In this document: in pieces, positions 48,080 to 59,702 of the stretch
Layout: each line of letters starts with the position of its first letter
Position numbering within the stretch: position 1 is the first letter of the stretch
Source: Ampullaceana balthica
Taxonomy: Eukaryota > Mollusca > Gastropoda > Lymnaeidae
Direction: 5' to 3'
Length of the DNA: 64,000 nucleotides
Assembly (NCBI GenBank): GCA_944989445.1
Contig: CALYLW010000428.1
Location: 62,001-126,000 of the forward strand
Made by a program: the position numbers and the translations under genes
Notes under the pieces: generated by a model
The model's database searches: none
The model's input: only the letters and a program-made list of their open reading frames with translations
What the model was told of the DNA's origin: nothing

Positions 48080-48144
48080 ATCTATATCAATATACATAAT
48101 TCCCGTTGTCTGTATGGATGTAATGCTATTAGGTGGCGCTGCGA

Positions 48145-48650
48145 TCAATTTTGTTTTTAAATCCTTTATATTAACTCGTGGTGTCTGGTTGCTTGCTTGC
48201 TTGCTTCATTGTCGCCAAAACTTTGGATCGATTTTTATTCCAATTCCTCGTAAGCTAGCGAGCTGTAATTTTGTAGGCAGTTTTGTGCCGATGATAAAAA
48301 CGATGTATCAAAATTTCAGATAGATCGCATGTACTGTAATTAAATTATTGAATTTTTAGATTATTTAATTTGTCTCTATGTATCATGTTACATTTTTGAG
48401 ATAGAGTGTAAGAGTGCGCATTATATTGAACAACCTTTCAGTCGCGCAATAAGGTGCATATTTTATTGACAACACTTTTTATAAACCTATTCCTGATCGG
48501 TGCGCATTGTATTAAACATGTTTTACGACACAACTACAATTTTGTATTGTTGGATGATCTTGCGCTGCGCATTATAATGAACATCTTTTAGTTACGTTTC
48601 TTACATAAATGATTTATAGTCAAAAACTTGGTATTTTACGTGTTTTTTAA
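48145..48650 (+). repeat. Dispersed family R1, reference copy
   Basis: The family runs from AAATCCTTTATATTAACTCG through 'aactttggatcgattttta', 'gctagcgagctg', 'aaaatttcagatagatcgca' and several '[cg]tgcgcattatattgaac' repeats to 'aaatgatttatagtcaaaaacttgg'. The ends are loosely inverted (AAATCCTTTATA and TACATAAAtGATTTA). No coding capacity is seen. At least ten copies lie in this window. Confidence 0.75.
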
Positions 48651-49140
48651 AAATTTAATCCTTTATATTAACTCGTGTCTGTTTGAGCCCTTGCTTGCTT
48701 GCTTGTCGTCAAAACTTTGGATCAATCTTTAACCCACTTCCTCGAAAGCTAGCGAGTTGAAATTTTGCAGGCAGTTTTTGCCAATGATAAAAACGATGTA
48801 TCAAAATTTCACATTGATCTCATGCACTGTAATTAACTTGTTGAATTTTTAGATTATTTTATTTATCTCTATGTATCATGTTATTTTTTGAGATAGAGTG
48901 TCGCGGTGCGTATTAAATTGAACAACCTTTCTTTCGCGCAATAAGGTGCGTATTTTATTTGCAACAGTTTTTATAAACATTCCTGATCGGTACGCATTAT
49001 ATTAAACATGTTTTATGACACAACTACAATTGTGTATTTTTGGATGGTCTTGCGCTGCGCATGATAACGAACATTCTTTTAATTACTTCTCGTACATAAA
49101 GGATTTATAGTCAAAAACTTGGTTTTTTACGGGTTTTTTA
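48651..49140 (+). repeat. Dispersed family R1, tandem neighbour copy
   Basis: Directly follows the previous copy with the same landmarks and ends 'aaaggatttatagtcaaaaacttgg' plus 'ttttttacggg'. Confidence 0.75.
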
Positions 49141-49312
49141 TTTAGCTATCTCTTTTCAATTATTCTTATTAAAGAAATTTTGAACTAAGTAAATTATTAT
49201 TCCCTTTTTTAATCTTTGTTTTTTTAATTATCTTAAACAAATATTAATTTTTACAGCAGTAGTTTTATATTGAACTCAAACCAAAAAAGATTCCGTCAAT
49301 TTAGACGGGTTA

Positions 49313-49535
49313 TCTCTAGTATATATAATTCGCCAGAAACTAGAGCAAGAAGGACGCCAGCAAGCAAGCATGACATCGTTGTTCTCGAGACATGCGCACT
49401 GCGGTTGATTGAACCACTTTCACTCGCGTTGTTCTGATTTCATGGTGCTGCTTTTTGTGCTCGTTCTTTTCCCCCTTTCTTGCACTATCTATGAGCTATT
49501 CTGCGGCGTATGCTACGCCGCGGGAAATGATCTAG
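49313..49535 (+). mobile_element. Non-autonomous Helitron, copy 2
   Basis: Begins TCTCTAGTATATATAATTCG after A and ends with hairpin GCGGCGTATGCTACGCCGC, then 'gggaaatgatCTAG' and T. It shares both ends with 11216-11700 but lacks the tRNA-like segment. Confidence 0.8.
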
Positions 49536-49859
49536 TTAGTTATAACAGCACATTTTTACTACTGTTTGCAAGTGTAAAAGATTAAATCCCATCAGTAAAA
49601 GGAGTGAGAGACAACTTGTCTATAATTGATTGGCGTCTCTCTATATTTTAACTTCGAGCCAGCAACAGCCAACAAGAAAACGTGTGCTTTTCTCAGCTAC
49701 CATGTCGAAATACGTTGTTTTGAACGCGCCATTTTTTAAGAACCTCATGAAAAAAAAATTAATAACTTCTCACTATGGTCGTAATCTGTTGATTCTGAAT
49801 GGAGGTGGCATCCTTCTGGTATAGGAAGGTGGTGACTCTACTATTGGCAGTTCCTTGAG

Positions 49860-50400
49860 TGTATGACTTGGTCAATCTCAGAAAGTCAGTCTTGGATGTT
49901 AGATACCCATTTTTTTGCAGTGTCGAAATCTCCTTTTCGTAATCTTCTTTTCTTGCATTGGTTTGTTTTGAGCATCTTACGCCTATTCGACCCCCTCCCC
50001 CTTCTCCTCATCATATTATACCGTTTTGAATGTGGAAATGTACTCGGCAATAATCTCACATTCGTTGATTTTAATGTGATATTTCTACGTACCACTGGTG
50101 CCAATGTCTTTAAACCACAGCCCGGGACTGTGACATACATCTACCCTGCCCCTGATCTGACAGCGGCATTCCTCTGTTCTTCTAAAAGGGCGTAACCAGC
50201 CAAAAGTTGCCTATTCCTGAGAACATGCTGCACATTGTAGAACGTTCAAAAATATCACATTTCCAAAATGCGGCGCAGAAATCGCCGGTGATAGCTGCTG
50301 AGTTTCTGCTCATGACTTAATATGTTTTTTACGCTGTTCAGAGGTATAGGAGATGATGAATACACATGACTTATGGAGCTGTGTTTTGTGATGACAGTAA
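49860..50400 (+). other. Duplication block C, copy 2, with a diverged protein-like frame
   Basis: The 110-codon frame (49863-50195) aligns with 21039-21335 around FDPLPLLLIILYRFECGNVL, YIYPAPDLT and LCSS. Homology continues past its stop (EFLLMT, GIGDDEYT). An upstream frame (49630-49824, SSQQQPTRKRVLFSATMSKY) has no partner that I can see. Function unknown. Confidence 0.4.
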
Positions 50401-53115
50401 AGTTATGATTATTCCTATCCAATCATTCAAATTGACTACAGTCGTTTATGGTTTTGTGTTATTATATTTCTTCGTTTGATCTTTTCGTAATTGTAGTTTA
50501 AGTTAAAAAGTTTTTTTAAATAAATTTGTTCTGCGATTCTATCAACTGTTGACAGATTTTGATGATTGATTGGTTCTGTTTGGAGTCGACGATCCTTCTT
50601 GCTCAAGGTCATTGGGTGCTTTGTGGACTAATGGACAAACAAATACCTCCACATACTTCCGAAAAGCGATCGACTGATATATGTTTATTTGGTTCAGTTC
50701 TAATGGACTATTCTTTTAATGTTTCCTTTCACTCTTGTCACATGTCATATAAATGAACGGGATCAGAATGAGAATGAAGTTTAACAGTAGACCATTTCTT
50801 AGACGGTGTAACTTTTTAGGTAGTCCTGGTGTATTATCGTGTTGTCAATTAATTGGCTATATGCCTGCGGGCACTTCTTTTAAAACATCGTTTTACTTAA
50901 AGGCTTTCGTTTTGTCTTAGGTTCGTTCATGGGGGGTGGAGAGTATACTAAAGGTTGGTCCACACCTCAAGCCAAAGTTATAAAAAATTTGTTCTTTATG
51001 GCAAGAAATAAATTTTAATAGAGCAAATTACCCCATAAAAAAAGAACATCTGAAAATTGATATTAAAATTAGCAATGTTCCTATAAAGCGTGTGTTTAAA
51101 ATGTTATGAACTATTTAATCTCTTAGCTATGTTTCATTGCAAAATTTCTTTCTAAGTATTTTAGTGACATTAATTACTCATGTCTCGAATCGCATTTAAT
51201 AATCTGAACCTATACTGATGCCCTGATGCTGGGTCGAATTGTTTTCATGGGTTCAATTAATAGGGGGTGGATTTACAGCAACTTATCTGTTTACTTTTGC
51301 AATTTAAGGGGAACTAAGTTCTTTATTTCTCCACCCCCTCAAACTTTAATATTTTCATCCGTACAACAAGATTCTTATGTCCTCCACTCCGAGGAAACCC
51401 CAGATAAAGAGTTTTGCCATCTCTGTCCTTAGGGGGCGGCTAGAGTGCCGTTCGTCTATATGTTGATTGTTACAAATCAAATGCCTTTTTTCCACTAAGT
51501 ACGACACACACAAAAATAATATATAAACGCATTAGAAAACAACAATAGGTTATTTTTTTAAATTGTAATTCTGCATGTGGATTTACTATGAGACATCAAA
51601 AAGCAATTGAAATTATTATTTTTTTCTTCTGCACCTATTTTCAGATCAATGAATGCACCACCAAAGTAAAAATAACACAAATGAGACCATCCCTAACACA
51701 TTCGGTCCCATTCCCAACAAAACTGTGTTATCTCCCCACCCAACATTTGAACAATCTGAACAAAGCGAGAATGGTAATGTAAACATCCCGTTGACCCTTA
51801 TCTAAAGGTAATATAGGGGTTGTTTTTACCTCCTCACACCGGAAATCTTCCTATCTCTTTAAGTAATGGTAACTTTTACTTAACACACGGTTTGTTCGTA
51901 AACCAAAGTGTTATACTTAAATAAAAAAATCAGAATACGTTTTAAATTTTTTTTGTAGAATAACGTTTTAAACAAGTTTTTTTTTCCTTGGTCAGGTTCG
52001 CTACGCTGACTCAAATTAAAATAGATCCTATACGTGTTTTAAATAAGTCCTATAAGAATAACCAGATATTTAATTACTATCTTAATGAAATGGATACCAA
52101 GCTAAACCCCTGATATAATTGTTTCATAGATTTCCGCTATGAAATGGGGGAAAATTGTCTTAAGAAATTGGGACGATAAATGAATAAGCCACGTAACCCT
52201 TACTTCGAAACACGCTATCCCCAAATTTTTACTGTATTACGCAATGTATTTCTCTTATCACAGTCACTAGTCCAATGGAATGAGAATTCAAGATAACTGC
52301 GTAGCGCCACATGGCTCTTATCAACTTTTTAGTTTCCTGTTTAGTCAACGATAAAGCGTTGCATTCGCAAAAGATAGTTGTTTTCTATCATAAATCTAAA
52401 ATCGGAGACCCAATGAAATGGAAAAAAAATAGCTGGCCAAAACTTTTTTTAAAAAATGTATGGTTCGGGGGGCGCTTTAAAAATGTGTTTTGTCTGGTAA
52501 TTCTAAAGAAGTGCACATTTGTATGCACCTAGCCCGGACCATGAGTCAGCTTCAATTTTAATGTATAGGCACTCATTTAAACTCCTGAATGTACCTGAAT
52601 GTCATTTTTTTTAAAATTCGGAATATGCAAGTGAGGTCATGCAGATTCTGAGGGCGTTCCAATATGAACGTATTCATAATGAACTAACATCCCGTTTGTA
52701 TCTTTCACATCTTTTTTGTATAAAATTTGTAACTTATTACTGTTTAAAGATTATCGTAACAACTTTGTCCCAATGTGTCATTCAAATACAGAAGATAAAA
52801 GTTTTACCTAAATTTAACGAAACAAATATTATTTATTATTTTTTTAAATTGTAGAAAGCTTTATAAAGGATATTACAAGACATGAAAACAATTCAAGTAA
52901 CATACTTTATTTCATTTTACATGCAATCATCGCTCTATTCATCAATGAAGAACTCAATGCAATATCAACTATCACTGCAGCTTCTTTATGTATCATAAAT
53001 TTGTATTTATTTAACAATTTTTATGATGTATACCGTTCTATATAGCCAAAATTATTTGACACAAATACACTCCAATTATTTAACGTCCAATTAGATCAAA
53101 TCCCATAAATATACA
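50401..53115. other. No recognised feature
   Basis: AT-rich DNA with scattered frames of 60-73 codons (50559, 51226, 51588, 52311 and 52639, all +), none with a domain or splice context I can defend. 'aaaggttggtccacacctcaa' near 50951 is half of the palindrome seen at 63639. Confidence 0.4.
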
Positions 53116-56100
53116 TTATTTTAAATATAACACAAATGCGGTGATGCTTATTATAAAGGTCGGTAACTTGATCGATGAACATCCATCTGAAAATAAAAAT
53201 AGAAAAACAAATTATAGCGTAAACTTTATTTAAATTCAATAATTGCTTCACAAAGGTTGACTCACGCCAGTTTGGCAGATAAAGGAGGTTATTTTACAAA
53301 ACGCACTTAAAATTAAAAGAATGATGGAAAATAATAGAAGCTACGAAAGCAACAGCAAAATGTTTTAAGCTATTTTAATATTAACACAAAAAGACAACTT
53401 CCTTTCTTATTACTCTCCATCACTGTAATGGGTTTTAATTTAAATGTCAGATTTGATGACATTGTATTTAAAAGTCATTTCAAATTTTGAGAACAAATTT
53501 TCTCTTCTTTTCAATTAGTTTTGAACAATTTCAACAAAGCTCAAATCAGACACATTTAAAAGTGTCACCGAAATGATTGAAGGGCTGTAAACTTTCCTAA
53601 GAAATGAAACAAATCAAATTTGGAGTGAAAACTCCATACGTCATAGAGAAAACAAAAAGGCGCCTGTCAAACGGCTAACAAAATACTGAACATAAAGAAA
53701 TTTTATGGATATTTAATGGCAGTTCTTATATTATTTTTTAATTTCTAAATGGGAAAATAAAAGAATATTTATTAATGATGAAAAAAAAATTTACATTTAA
53801 ATTATTAAATCTAATTATTGGAGGTTGCTTTTAAATTTTGTTGCCAGTCTTAAATGCTTCTCAAAGATGGGATATATGAAATCGATTCATAGAAACGTCA
53901 TTTGAAAACAAAATCGACTCCGAAAAGGTAATCCTTGAATCGACTTGAGCCTCTCTTTTTAAATCATTTATATTAACTTGTGATGTCTGAGCCCTTGATT
54001 GCTTGCAGAAAAAAATTGGGATCGATTTTAACCCACTTTCTCGTAAGCTAGCGAGCTGACATTTTGCAGGCAGTTTCGTGCCAATGATAAAATTGACGTA
54101 TTAAAATTTCAGGTCGATCGCATGTACGCAACAATTTTTATAAACATATTCCTGATCGGTGCGCATTATATTAAACATGTTTTACGACACAACTGCAATT
54201 TTGTATTTTTGGATGGTCTTGCGCTGCGTATTATAATAAACATAAGCGGACACCCGTCAAAAATGACGGAAGTTTTCAGCTGAAATCTATTTATTTTATA
54301 AAAAATGCACTTTTTTTAGGGCGCCTACGGTGCCGACCTTTTTCAAAAGCCCAACTAACTTGTCCTTGTTTGATAAATACGAAATATTAAACTTTCTGAA
54401 ATGTACACAAAGTATTTTATAATAGGGGTTGCAGGGCGCATAAGGCACCCCCTTTATTTCTTGATTTTATAATTAACCATCATCAAATCCTCTTTTTACA
54501 TTGATCCCTTTTCCAAAATTAAAATATGAGCGAAAACAATGACTTCATATAATATTTTTTCACAGCGCATATTTAATTTGCACACCTTTTGATGCTTTGG
54601 TGCAGTAATTTTGTTTTCCCTGCTTTCTAAAATTAGTAGCGTCAGGACAGACTGACTGACTTGCGTTACAATTGCAAATTATATAGTTTTATTCTTTTAG
54701 TTATGGCTCGTGCATAAAGGATTTATAGTCAAAAACATGGTTTTTTACGGGGTTTTTAAAAAAAAATTATTGTATGCTAAAGAGTAATGAGTCTGAGAAG
54801 GTGGGAGGGCCATGATGATGTATATACCCTCTGGCGGTCTAAAGTACGGGAAGGTACCCAAGCCGCAGAAGCCACCCTCACAGCTAGGGGCGAAGAAAGC
54901 GAGCCAGGAGATAGACGAAGGGAGGGGCAGAGGAGAAGGAGACAACGCCATCGTCCCTTGAGGACGGACAGATACCATAGCAATGAGTCACAGCATAATG
55001 GTAGTTGTTTTAGATACATACGTTAGTTGTTTTCTCATTAGACGTATAAGGCGAGTTAGAAAAAGGTACAAAACATTAGTTCAAGATAATTTATTAAACC
55101 GGGCCCTTAAAAATACACGTTGGTAGTATTGAAAGATTCCAAATTACGTATCTATAATTATTACAACAATAGTTACTTGTGGATGCCTCTGTCTTCTGTG
55201 TAGTAATCGTAGTCACATTTGTACTTGTAACTGTTGTAATCGCTGTTATCGTTGTAGGTGCAGTTGTGGTTGGGGTTGAAGCATTCGAAGATATAGCTGT
55301 AATGTCTGTAACATCTATGGAACGTATCTTTTATTAATATTAATTGAATATATCTTAATACTGTATTGACATAATCTTAAAATGATGTTCTTCCTTGATT
55401 GCAATTCTCCGGTTTTTCCATGAAAGCAAACTGAGTTTTGCCAGCGTCTGATTTCAGAGAAACAACTCTATGAACCAAGTCTATCATATTATCATTATGA
55501 CACAAGAATCGGATCCTGGTTCGGACTCTTGCAGAAATTTTCTTTTTAGCTCAATGATTATCTTTTCTTCAAAAACAAAGATTTCACAACATACCACCTT
55601 TACCAACCACATGCAACGTAAGGTGTGGATATAGCTGATCTCTCTCCTTAGACCCAGACCTCACCTTTACGAAACCCCCGGCTGATTTTAATTATAGGTT
55701 TCGAGAAAATTTTCAAAAGTATCAAGTTTGTATTAATATCAGTTTAAAGATTTTAATAATTTGTTTACTGTAAACACTTGTTATTATTAACGTAATGCAT
55801 TTGGTAAAATGATATTAAACATGGGTAAATAACTTACTTGCTGTCCCTTGTGATAGCACACCTGTAACAAAATTCAAAACCTTACTATAATATAATCGTA
55901 ATTAATGCCAAATTAGAAACGCTATATTGTCTAGCTTGCACTGTAACGCTCTACGCTAGATGACAAAAACACATGAAATCAAAGTAGATATACCTTAACA
56001 CGATTACTTAAACACGCGACAAGATATATGTTATCTTACCGTAGGCGCAAGTCATCACCACAAACACTGAAAATAATTGAGATAGTACTTTGTTATGCAT

Positions 56101-57505
56101 TGGGCAAACAAATATTTCACAGTTAAAAATATGGCTTTCATAATTCAAATAATTATTCTTTATTTTAATATGTGGCCTAATACAAATACATATTTTTATT
56201 TTATTATATATATTTTTTAAATAAAGATGATTTCATTGTAACACGAGCCAATAATGTGTTTGAGACACTAAAAAAATTGTTATTTAATGTAGAGGTTCTT
56301 CAATGTGATAATGTTGTTTTTTGTTGTTGTTGTTTTTTTTCAAATTAACGATTTATTTTAATCACAGATTAGCGCATTGAATTAAAAGACAGTCTTCGAA
56401 TTCGCTTAATATTTTCACCACATTTTAAAAATAAAGTCGTTTATTTTCTGATCGGCTCAAATCACCCATTTCAAGTCATTTAATTTAGTACATCTACAAT
56501 TTTGTGGTTAAAATATATCTTTACAAAAACAAAAAACAAAAAAACAAAAAAATACAAAGAATAAATTAAACAAAGACAAGTTGACTCCGATGGTACTCCA
56601 TAGCCTTGATGATTTTTTATTCAGTTTACCATCAGATTCACTCTGACTTTGATAATAAATTTATTTTTTTTAAACTAGAAGTGACCTGCGGCGTAGCGTA
56701 CGCCGCAGACTTGCTCATAGATAGTGCAAAGAAAGAGGGGGGAACAGACACAAACTACATCATGAAGAAATCAGAACAACGCGAATGAACCTCGAGGGGA
56801 CCGCCGACACTTTGTTGGTCTCGAAACATGCGCACTGCGGTTAGCTACTGCAGCCCTCCCCCCCCCAGCTTGCCGACCATAAACTGTGATTGGCCGACCC
56901 TAGCGAGGGTCATTCGTCATGCCTGTTTGTACATACTCACTTTGGTAAATTATATGCATATATTAATATCATCTTACACCACTTCCCTCACACATGGAAG
57001 ATTTAATGTTCTGAATTTGAAAACGTCAACATTTCTGTCTAGAGTTGTGTAGCTACCATAAACTACGTTATCTATAAAACATGTCTGGACGGTGGTCAAA
57101 TGGGTAAAGTGCACGCCCTCTCTTATGAAGGTAGTCGGTTCAAGTCTAAGCGAAAACTTAATATACAACTGGTATTCCATATCATTTTTGAAACGGTCAG
57201 ACTGGTAAACGAAATCGGTTTCATCACATTGGATTTGAACATATAGCTTAGAGCACGAAGAAGACTGAACAGACGGAATTTGGAGGTCCCCCGTGACAGT
57301 AAAAAATTGTATATGAAATTAACAAAAGTTATACATTTAGTAAGGAATTGCATTTTAATAGAAAGTCTTTGTTTAGGAGATTACTATCCAATTTAAATCG
57401 GCAAATGTATATTTACGTTTCATGTGTAAAGTTAAAATATTCAATATGGATATCTGTCGATATTATCTCATTAAAAAAAAACTTACCAGTTATTATTAGG
57501 GACAT
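53116..57505 (-). CDS. Gene C: Thr-rich secreted peptide with GPI-type tail, five exons
   Basis: Not a gene I can name; assembled from splice signals on the minus strand. Exon 1 (57505-57487, 19 nt) encodes MSLIIT and ends at GTAAGT. Exon 2 (56066-56040, 27 nt) encodes VFVVMTCAYG across its joins. Exon 3 (55861-55838, 24 nt) encodes VLSQGTA. Exon 4 (55314-55177, 138 nt) is about half Thr/Ser. Exon 5 (53186-53116, 71 nt) encodes NGCSSIKLPTFIISITAFVL plus YLK and a stop. Acceptors are TTTTCAG, TTACAG, CCATAG and TTTTCAG; all introns are GT-AG and phase 1. The sum is 279 nt, or 92 residues. The signal peptide is about residues 1-16, three N-glycosylation sequons (NVT, NAS, NVT) follow, and the tail fits a GPI signal with an N/G/C/S-rich cleavage site. 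Exons 2 and 5 match gene A in length and phase. An alternative end is read-through of exon 4 to a stop near 55099. Transcript evidence is lacking. Confidence 0.7.
53955..54770 (+). repeat. Dispersed family R1, split by a Helitron-like insertion
   Basis: R1 runs 53955-54243 and resumes at 54692-54770. Comparison with other copies shows that 'ataataaacat' and 'tcttttagttatg' were contiguous before insertion of 54244-54690. The whole lies in intron 4 of gene C. Confidence 0.75.
54244..54690 (-). mobile_element. Small Helitron-like element, inverted copy
   Basis: Reverse complement matches 557-1020. Its 3' end on the minus strand is the hairpin CCGTCATTTTTGACGG followed by 'gtgtccgctta'. The precise empty site is known from other R1 copies. 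There is no clear target duplication. Confidence 0.65.
54780..54985. other. GC-rich Arg-rich open frame in gene C intron
   Basis: About 200 bp of markedly higher GC. The plus frame (54787-55026) is Arg/Glu-rich (ARGEESEPGDRRREGQRRRR); the minus strand is also open (54978-54745) and Pro/Ser-rich. I recognise neither. It may be a fragment of a transposon gene. Confidence 0.35.
56685..56970 (-). mobile_element. Non-autonomous Helitron, copy 3 (inverted)
   Basis: On the minus strand it ends with the hairpin TGCGGCGTACGCTACGCCGC and 'aggtcacttCTAG' followed by T. It contains 'gacgaatgaccctcgctagggtcgg', as in the 11216 copy. Its 5' end is diverged. It lies in intron 1 of gene C. Confidence 0.75.
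57086..57165 (+). other. tRNA-like SINE fragment
   Basis: 'acggtggtcaaatgggtaaa' resembles an A box and 'gtcggttcaagtctaagcg' a B box, spaced as in a tRNA. Arms do not pair well. It shares 'agcgaaaac' after the B box with the tRNA-Val-like sequence at 11375. Confidence 0.35.
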
Positions 57506-58300
57506 TTCCTTTAAGATCTGGAAATAGCTATCAGTAAACTATTGAATAAAGTTGAACAAAACATCATAAAGATAAATATTATTCGTATTACGTGAATTTT
57601 ATTTAATTTAAATATGTAGGATAAAAGACGTTCACTTAAAAACACGTATCTCTGTGCTAACATTATTTGAAGAAACAAATATGGTATATATAGCATTTGA
57701 ACTAAACTGATTATCTTGAGGTATTAAATCAAATTTAACATCAAACTCAACGTTGAAATGCTCATAAGAAATCCAAATTGCCCTTACGTAAAACTACCTT
57801 TTTTTCCACTTGACAACCGCAGATTCTTGTGAGATGTGTTCGTTACGGTAAACACTCCAGCTCTGGTAACGCTGTTTCAGTTACTGGGATTTTAAAATTA
57901 CACTCTTCTTTAAAAAAAATTTATTTTTTTTTAAAGTCGACATTGTACTTCCATGTTACATCCCGAAGATAACGAATTTGGACCAAAACAATTTGTTAAG
58001 TCAAGGGGTGGGGGGTAGTATGGTAGGGAATTCTTTATTTGAACAACGTTATCGCATAGTTTAATTTTTTCCTTTACACTCGTGATCTGGAACTAGGGGG
58101 TAGACGTTGAATCCATGATATTCTTGTTGAAGGATTGGTTGTCAGGGTATTCATGGGTATTATTTGTATTCATTGGTACTCAGTGGTTACCAAGGATGAA
58201 CAGAGACCGAAAAACCTCAGCTAAATGGTCAACTTCAACCACCACCACCTTTTTTAGGTATACCCCCAACCACAGTAGAATGGATTCTTTGCCATAACGC
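57506..58300. other. 5' flank of gene C; no other gene seen
   Basis: The sequence upstream of the gene C start is AT-rich; on the minus strand 'aaaggaaATG' gives a fair start context. I cannot point to a convincing TATA box or initiator. Frames at 57511-57696 (-) and 58115-58297 (+) are unsupported. Confidence 0.35.
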
Positions 58301-58307
58301 GCTGTCA

Positions 58308-58830
58308 GTGTCATACGTTTCTTCTATTAAATCGCCCTCAGAGCCACACTTTTCTTCTATTAAATCGCCATCAGAGCCACACGTTTCTTCTATTAAACCC
58401 CCGTCAGTGTCATACGTTTCTTCTATTAAATCGCCCTCAGAGCCACACTTTTCTTCTATTAAATCGCCATCAGAGCCACACGTTTCTTCTATTAAATCCC
58501 CCGTCAGTGCCACACGTTTCTTCTATTAAACCCACCCGTCAGTGTTACACGTTTCTTCTATTAAACCACCGTCAGTGCCACACTTTTCTTCTATTAAATC
58601 GCCATCAGAGCCACACGTTTCTTCTATTAAACCACCGTCAGTGTCAAACGTTTCTTCTATTAACCACCGTCAGTGCCACACGTTTCTTCTATTAACCACC
58701 GTCAGTGCCACACGTTTCTTCTATTAACCACCGTCAGTGCCACACGTTTCTTCTATTAAACCACCGTCAGTGCCACAGGTTTTCCCATTATACCACCGTC
58801 AGTGCCAAACGTTTCTTCCATTATGTTCAT
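58308..58830. repeat. 33-bp tandem repeat, about 16 units, open on minus strand at one end
   Basis: Units of 'cacacgtttcttctattaaa' plus 'tcgccatcagagc' or 'ccaccgtcagtgc'. In 58235-58513 the minus frame reads an 11-residue acidic repeat (GDLIEETCGSD / GDLIEEKCGSE). To the right, 32-bp units shift the frame, so either coding has decayed there or it was never coding. No flanking exon was identified. Confidence 0.8.
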
Positions 58831-59294
58831 CAGCCTCTTTGAAGGTCACTGTTTCTTTCACTGTCAAGATTGCTAGAAAGCTACAATAACTACTTAAATT
58901 GTAGTTCGGGATTTTAAAAATATTATCCAGAAGGTAATTGAAAAAAAAACAAGAACATTCCACATATAATGTAAGAAAGCACAAAATGTAATTAGCTTAA
59001 AAACGGTGTGTCTGTACTTAAGAGCGAGGTGCTTGTTTTAATTAATGTCATGTCTATTTCCATTTTTTATAAAGATGGTCGTCCTGGTTTTATTTGATTG
59101 TTTACTGTCTAAACCTTAGAGGAAATTAATCCACCCTCCCTTGCTATGATCAATACATTGAACATTTCATGAATTATCGACAATAGTTGAAATCCGTATC
59201 TCCAGGGAAAGTATTTGAAGCTAAAAATTAATTAAAACTAAAATGATAACAGAATGTAAGGGTTCTCGTGATACGTGAAAACATCGCTATATAA
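58831..59294. other. No recognised feature
   Basis: AT-rich DNA between the 33-bp array and the hAT-type MITE. No coding or repeat signal is seen. Confidence 0.4.
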
Positions 59295-59502
59295 CAGTGA
59301 TGGCGAATCTATGACACGCGTGCCACAACCGGCACGCAGAGCCTCGTCAGCCACCACGCGACTAAAATGTTACTTCCTTAATGAAATCAGCTGAGCCGAA
59401 TCCTAATTTTTGGATTTTATTGCAATGTTGGCACTTTTCTATAAATAAATGGGTGTTGGTTTAAATTTTGGCCAGGCGACCTCCAAGTGGTTGGCCACCA
59501 TG
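59295..59502. mobile_element. 208-bp hAT-type MITE
   Basis: Left end CAGTGATGGCGAATCTATGA and right-end complement CATGGTGGCCAACC. The 8-bp duplications CTATATAA (59287-59294) and CTAAATAA (59503-59510) differ by one base. No coding sequence is present. Confidence 0.75.
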
Positions 59503-59702
59503 CTAAATAAGATGAAAATTAAAACTCGGATTTTTGTTCGAAATCAAAGTGATTTTTTTTTCATATCAAAGGTATACAACTCATGAGGTTGTATTCAATT
59601 TTGGAGTTATTTTTCTTGCTCCACTCTTTACAACGCCAATGCAAATTTGATGTATTACATACATAGCGTGACAAAAATGGGAATTGTGTGTTTCCGTATG
59701 TG

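Noticed and set aside
49886..50140. Basic minus-strand frame (RRRGRGSNRRKML)
   Set aside because: It is antisense to the better supported block C frame and has no counterpart in copy 1.
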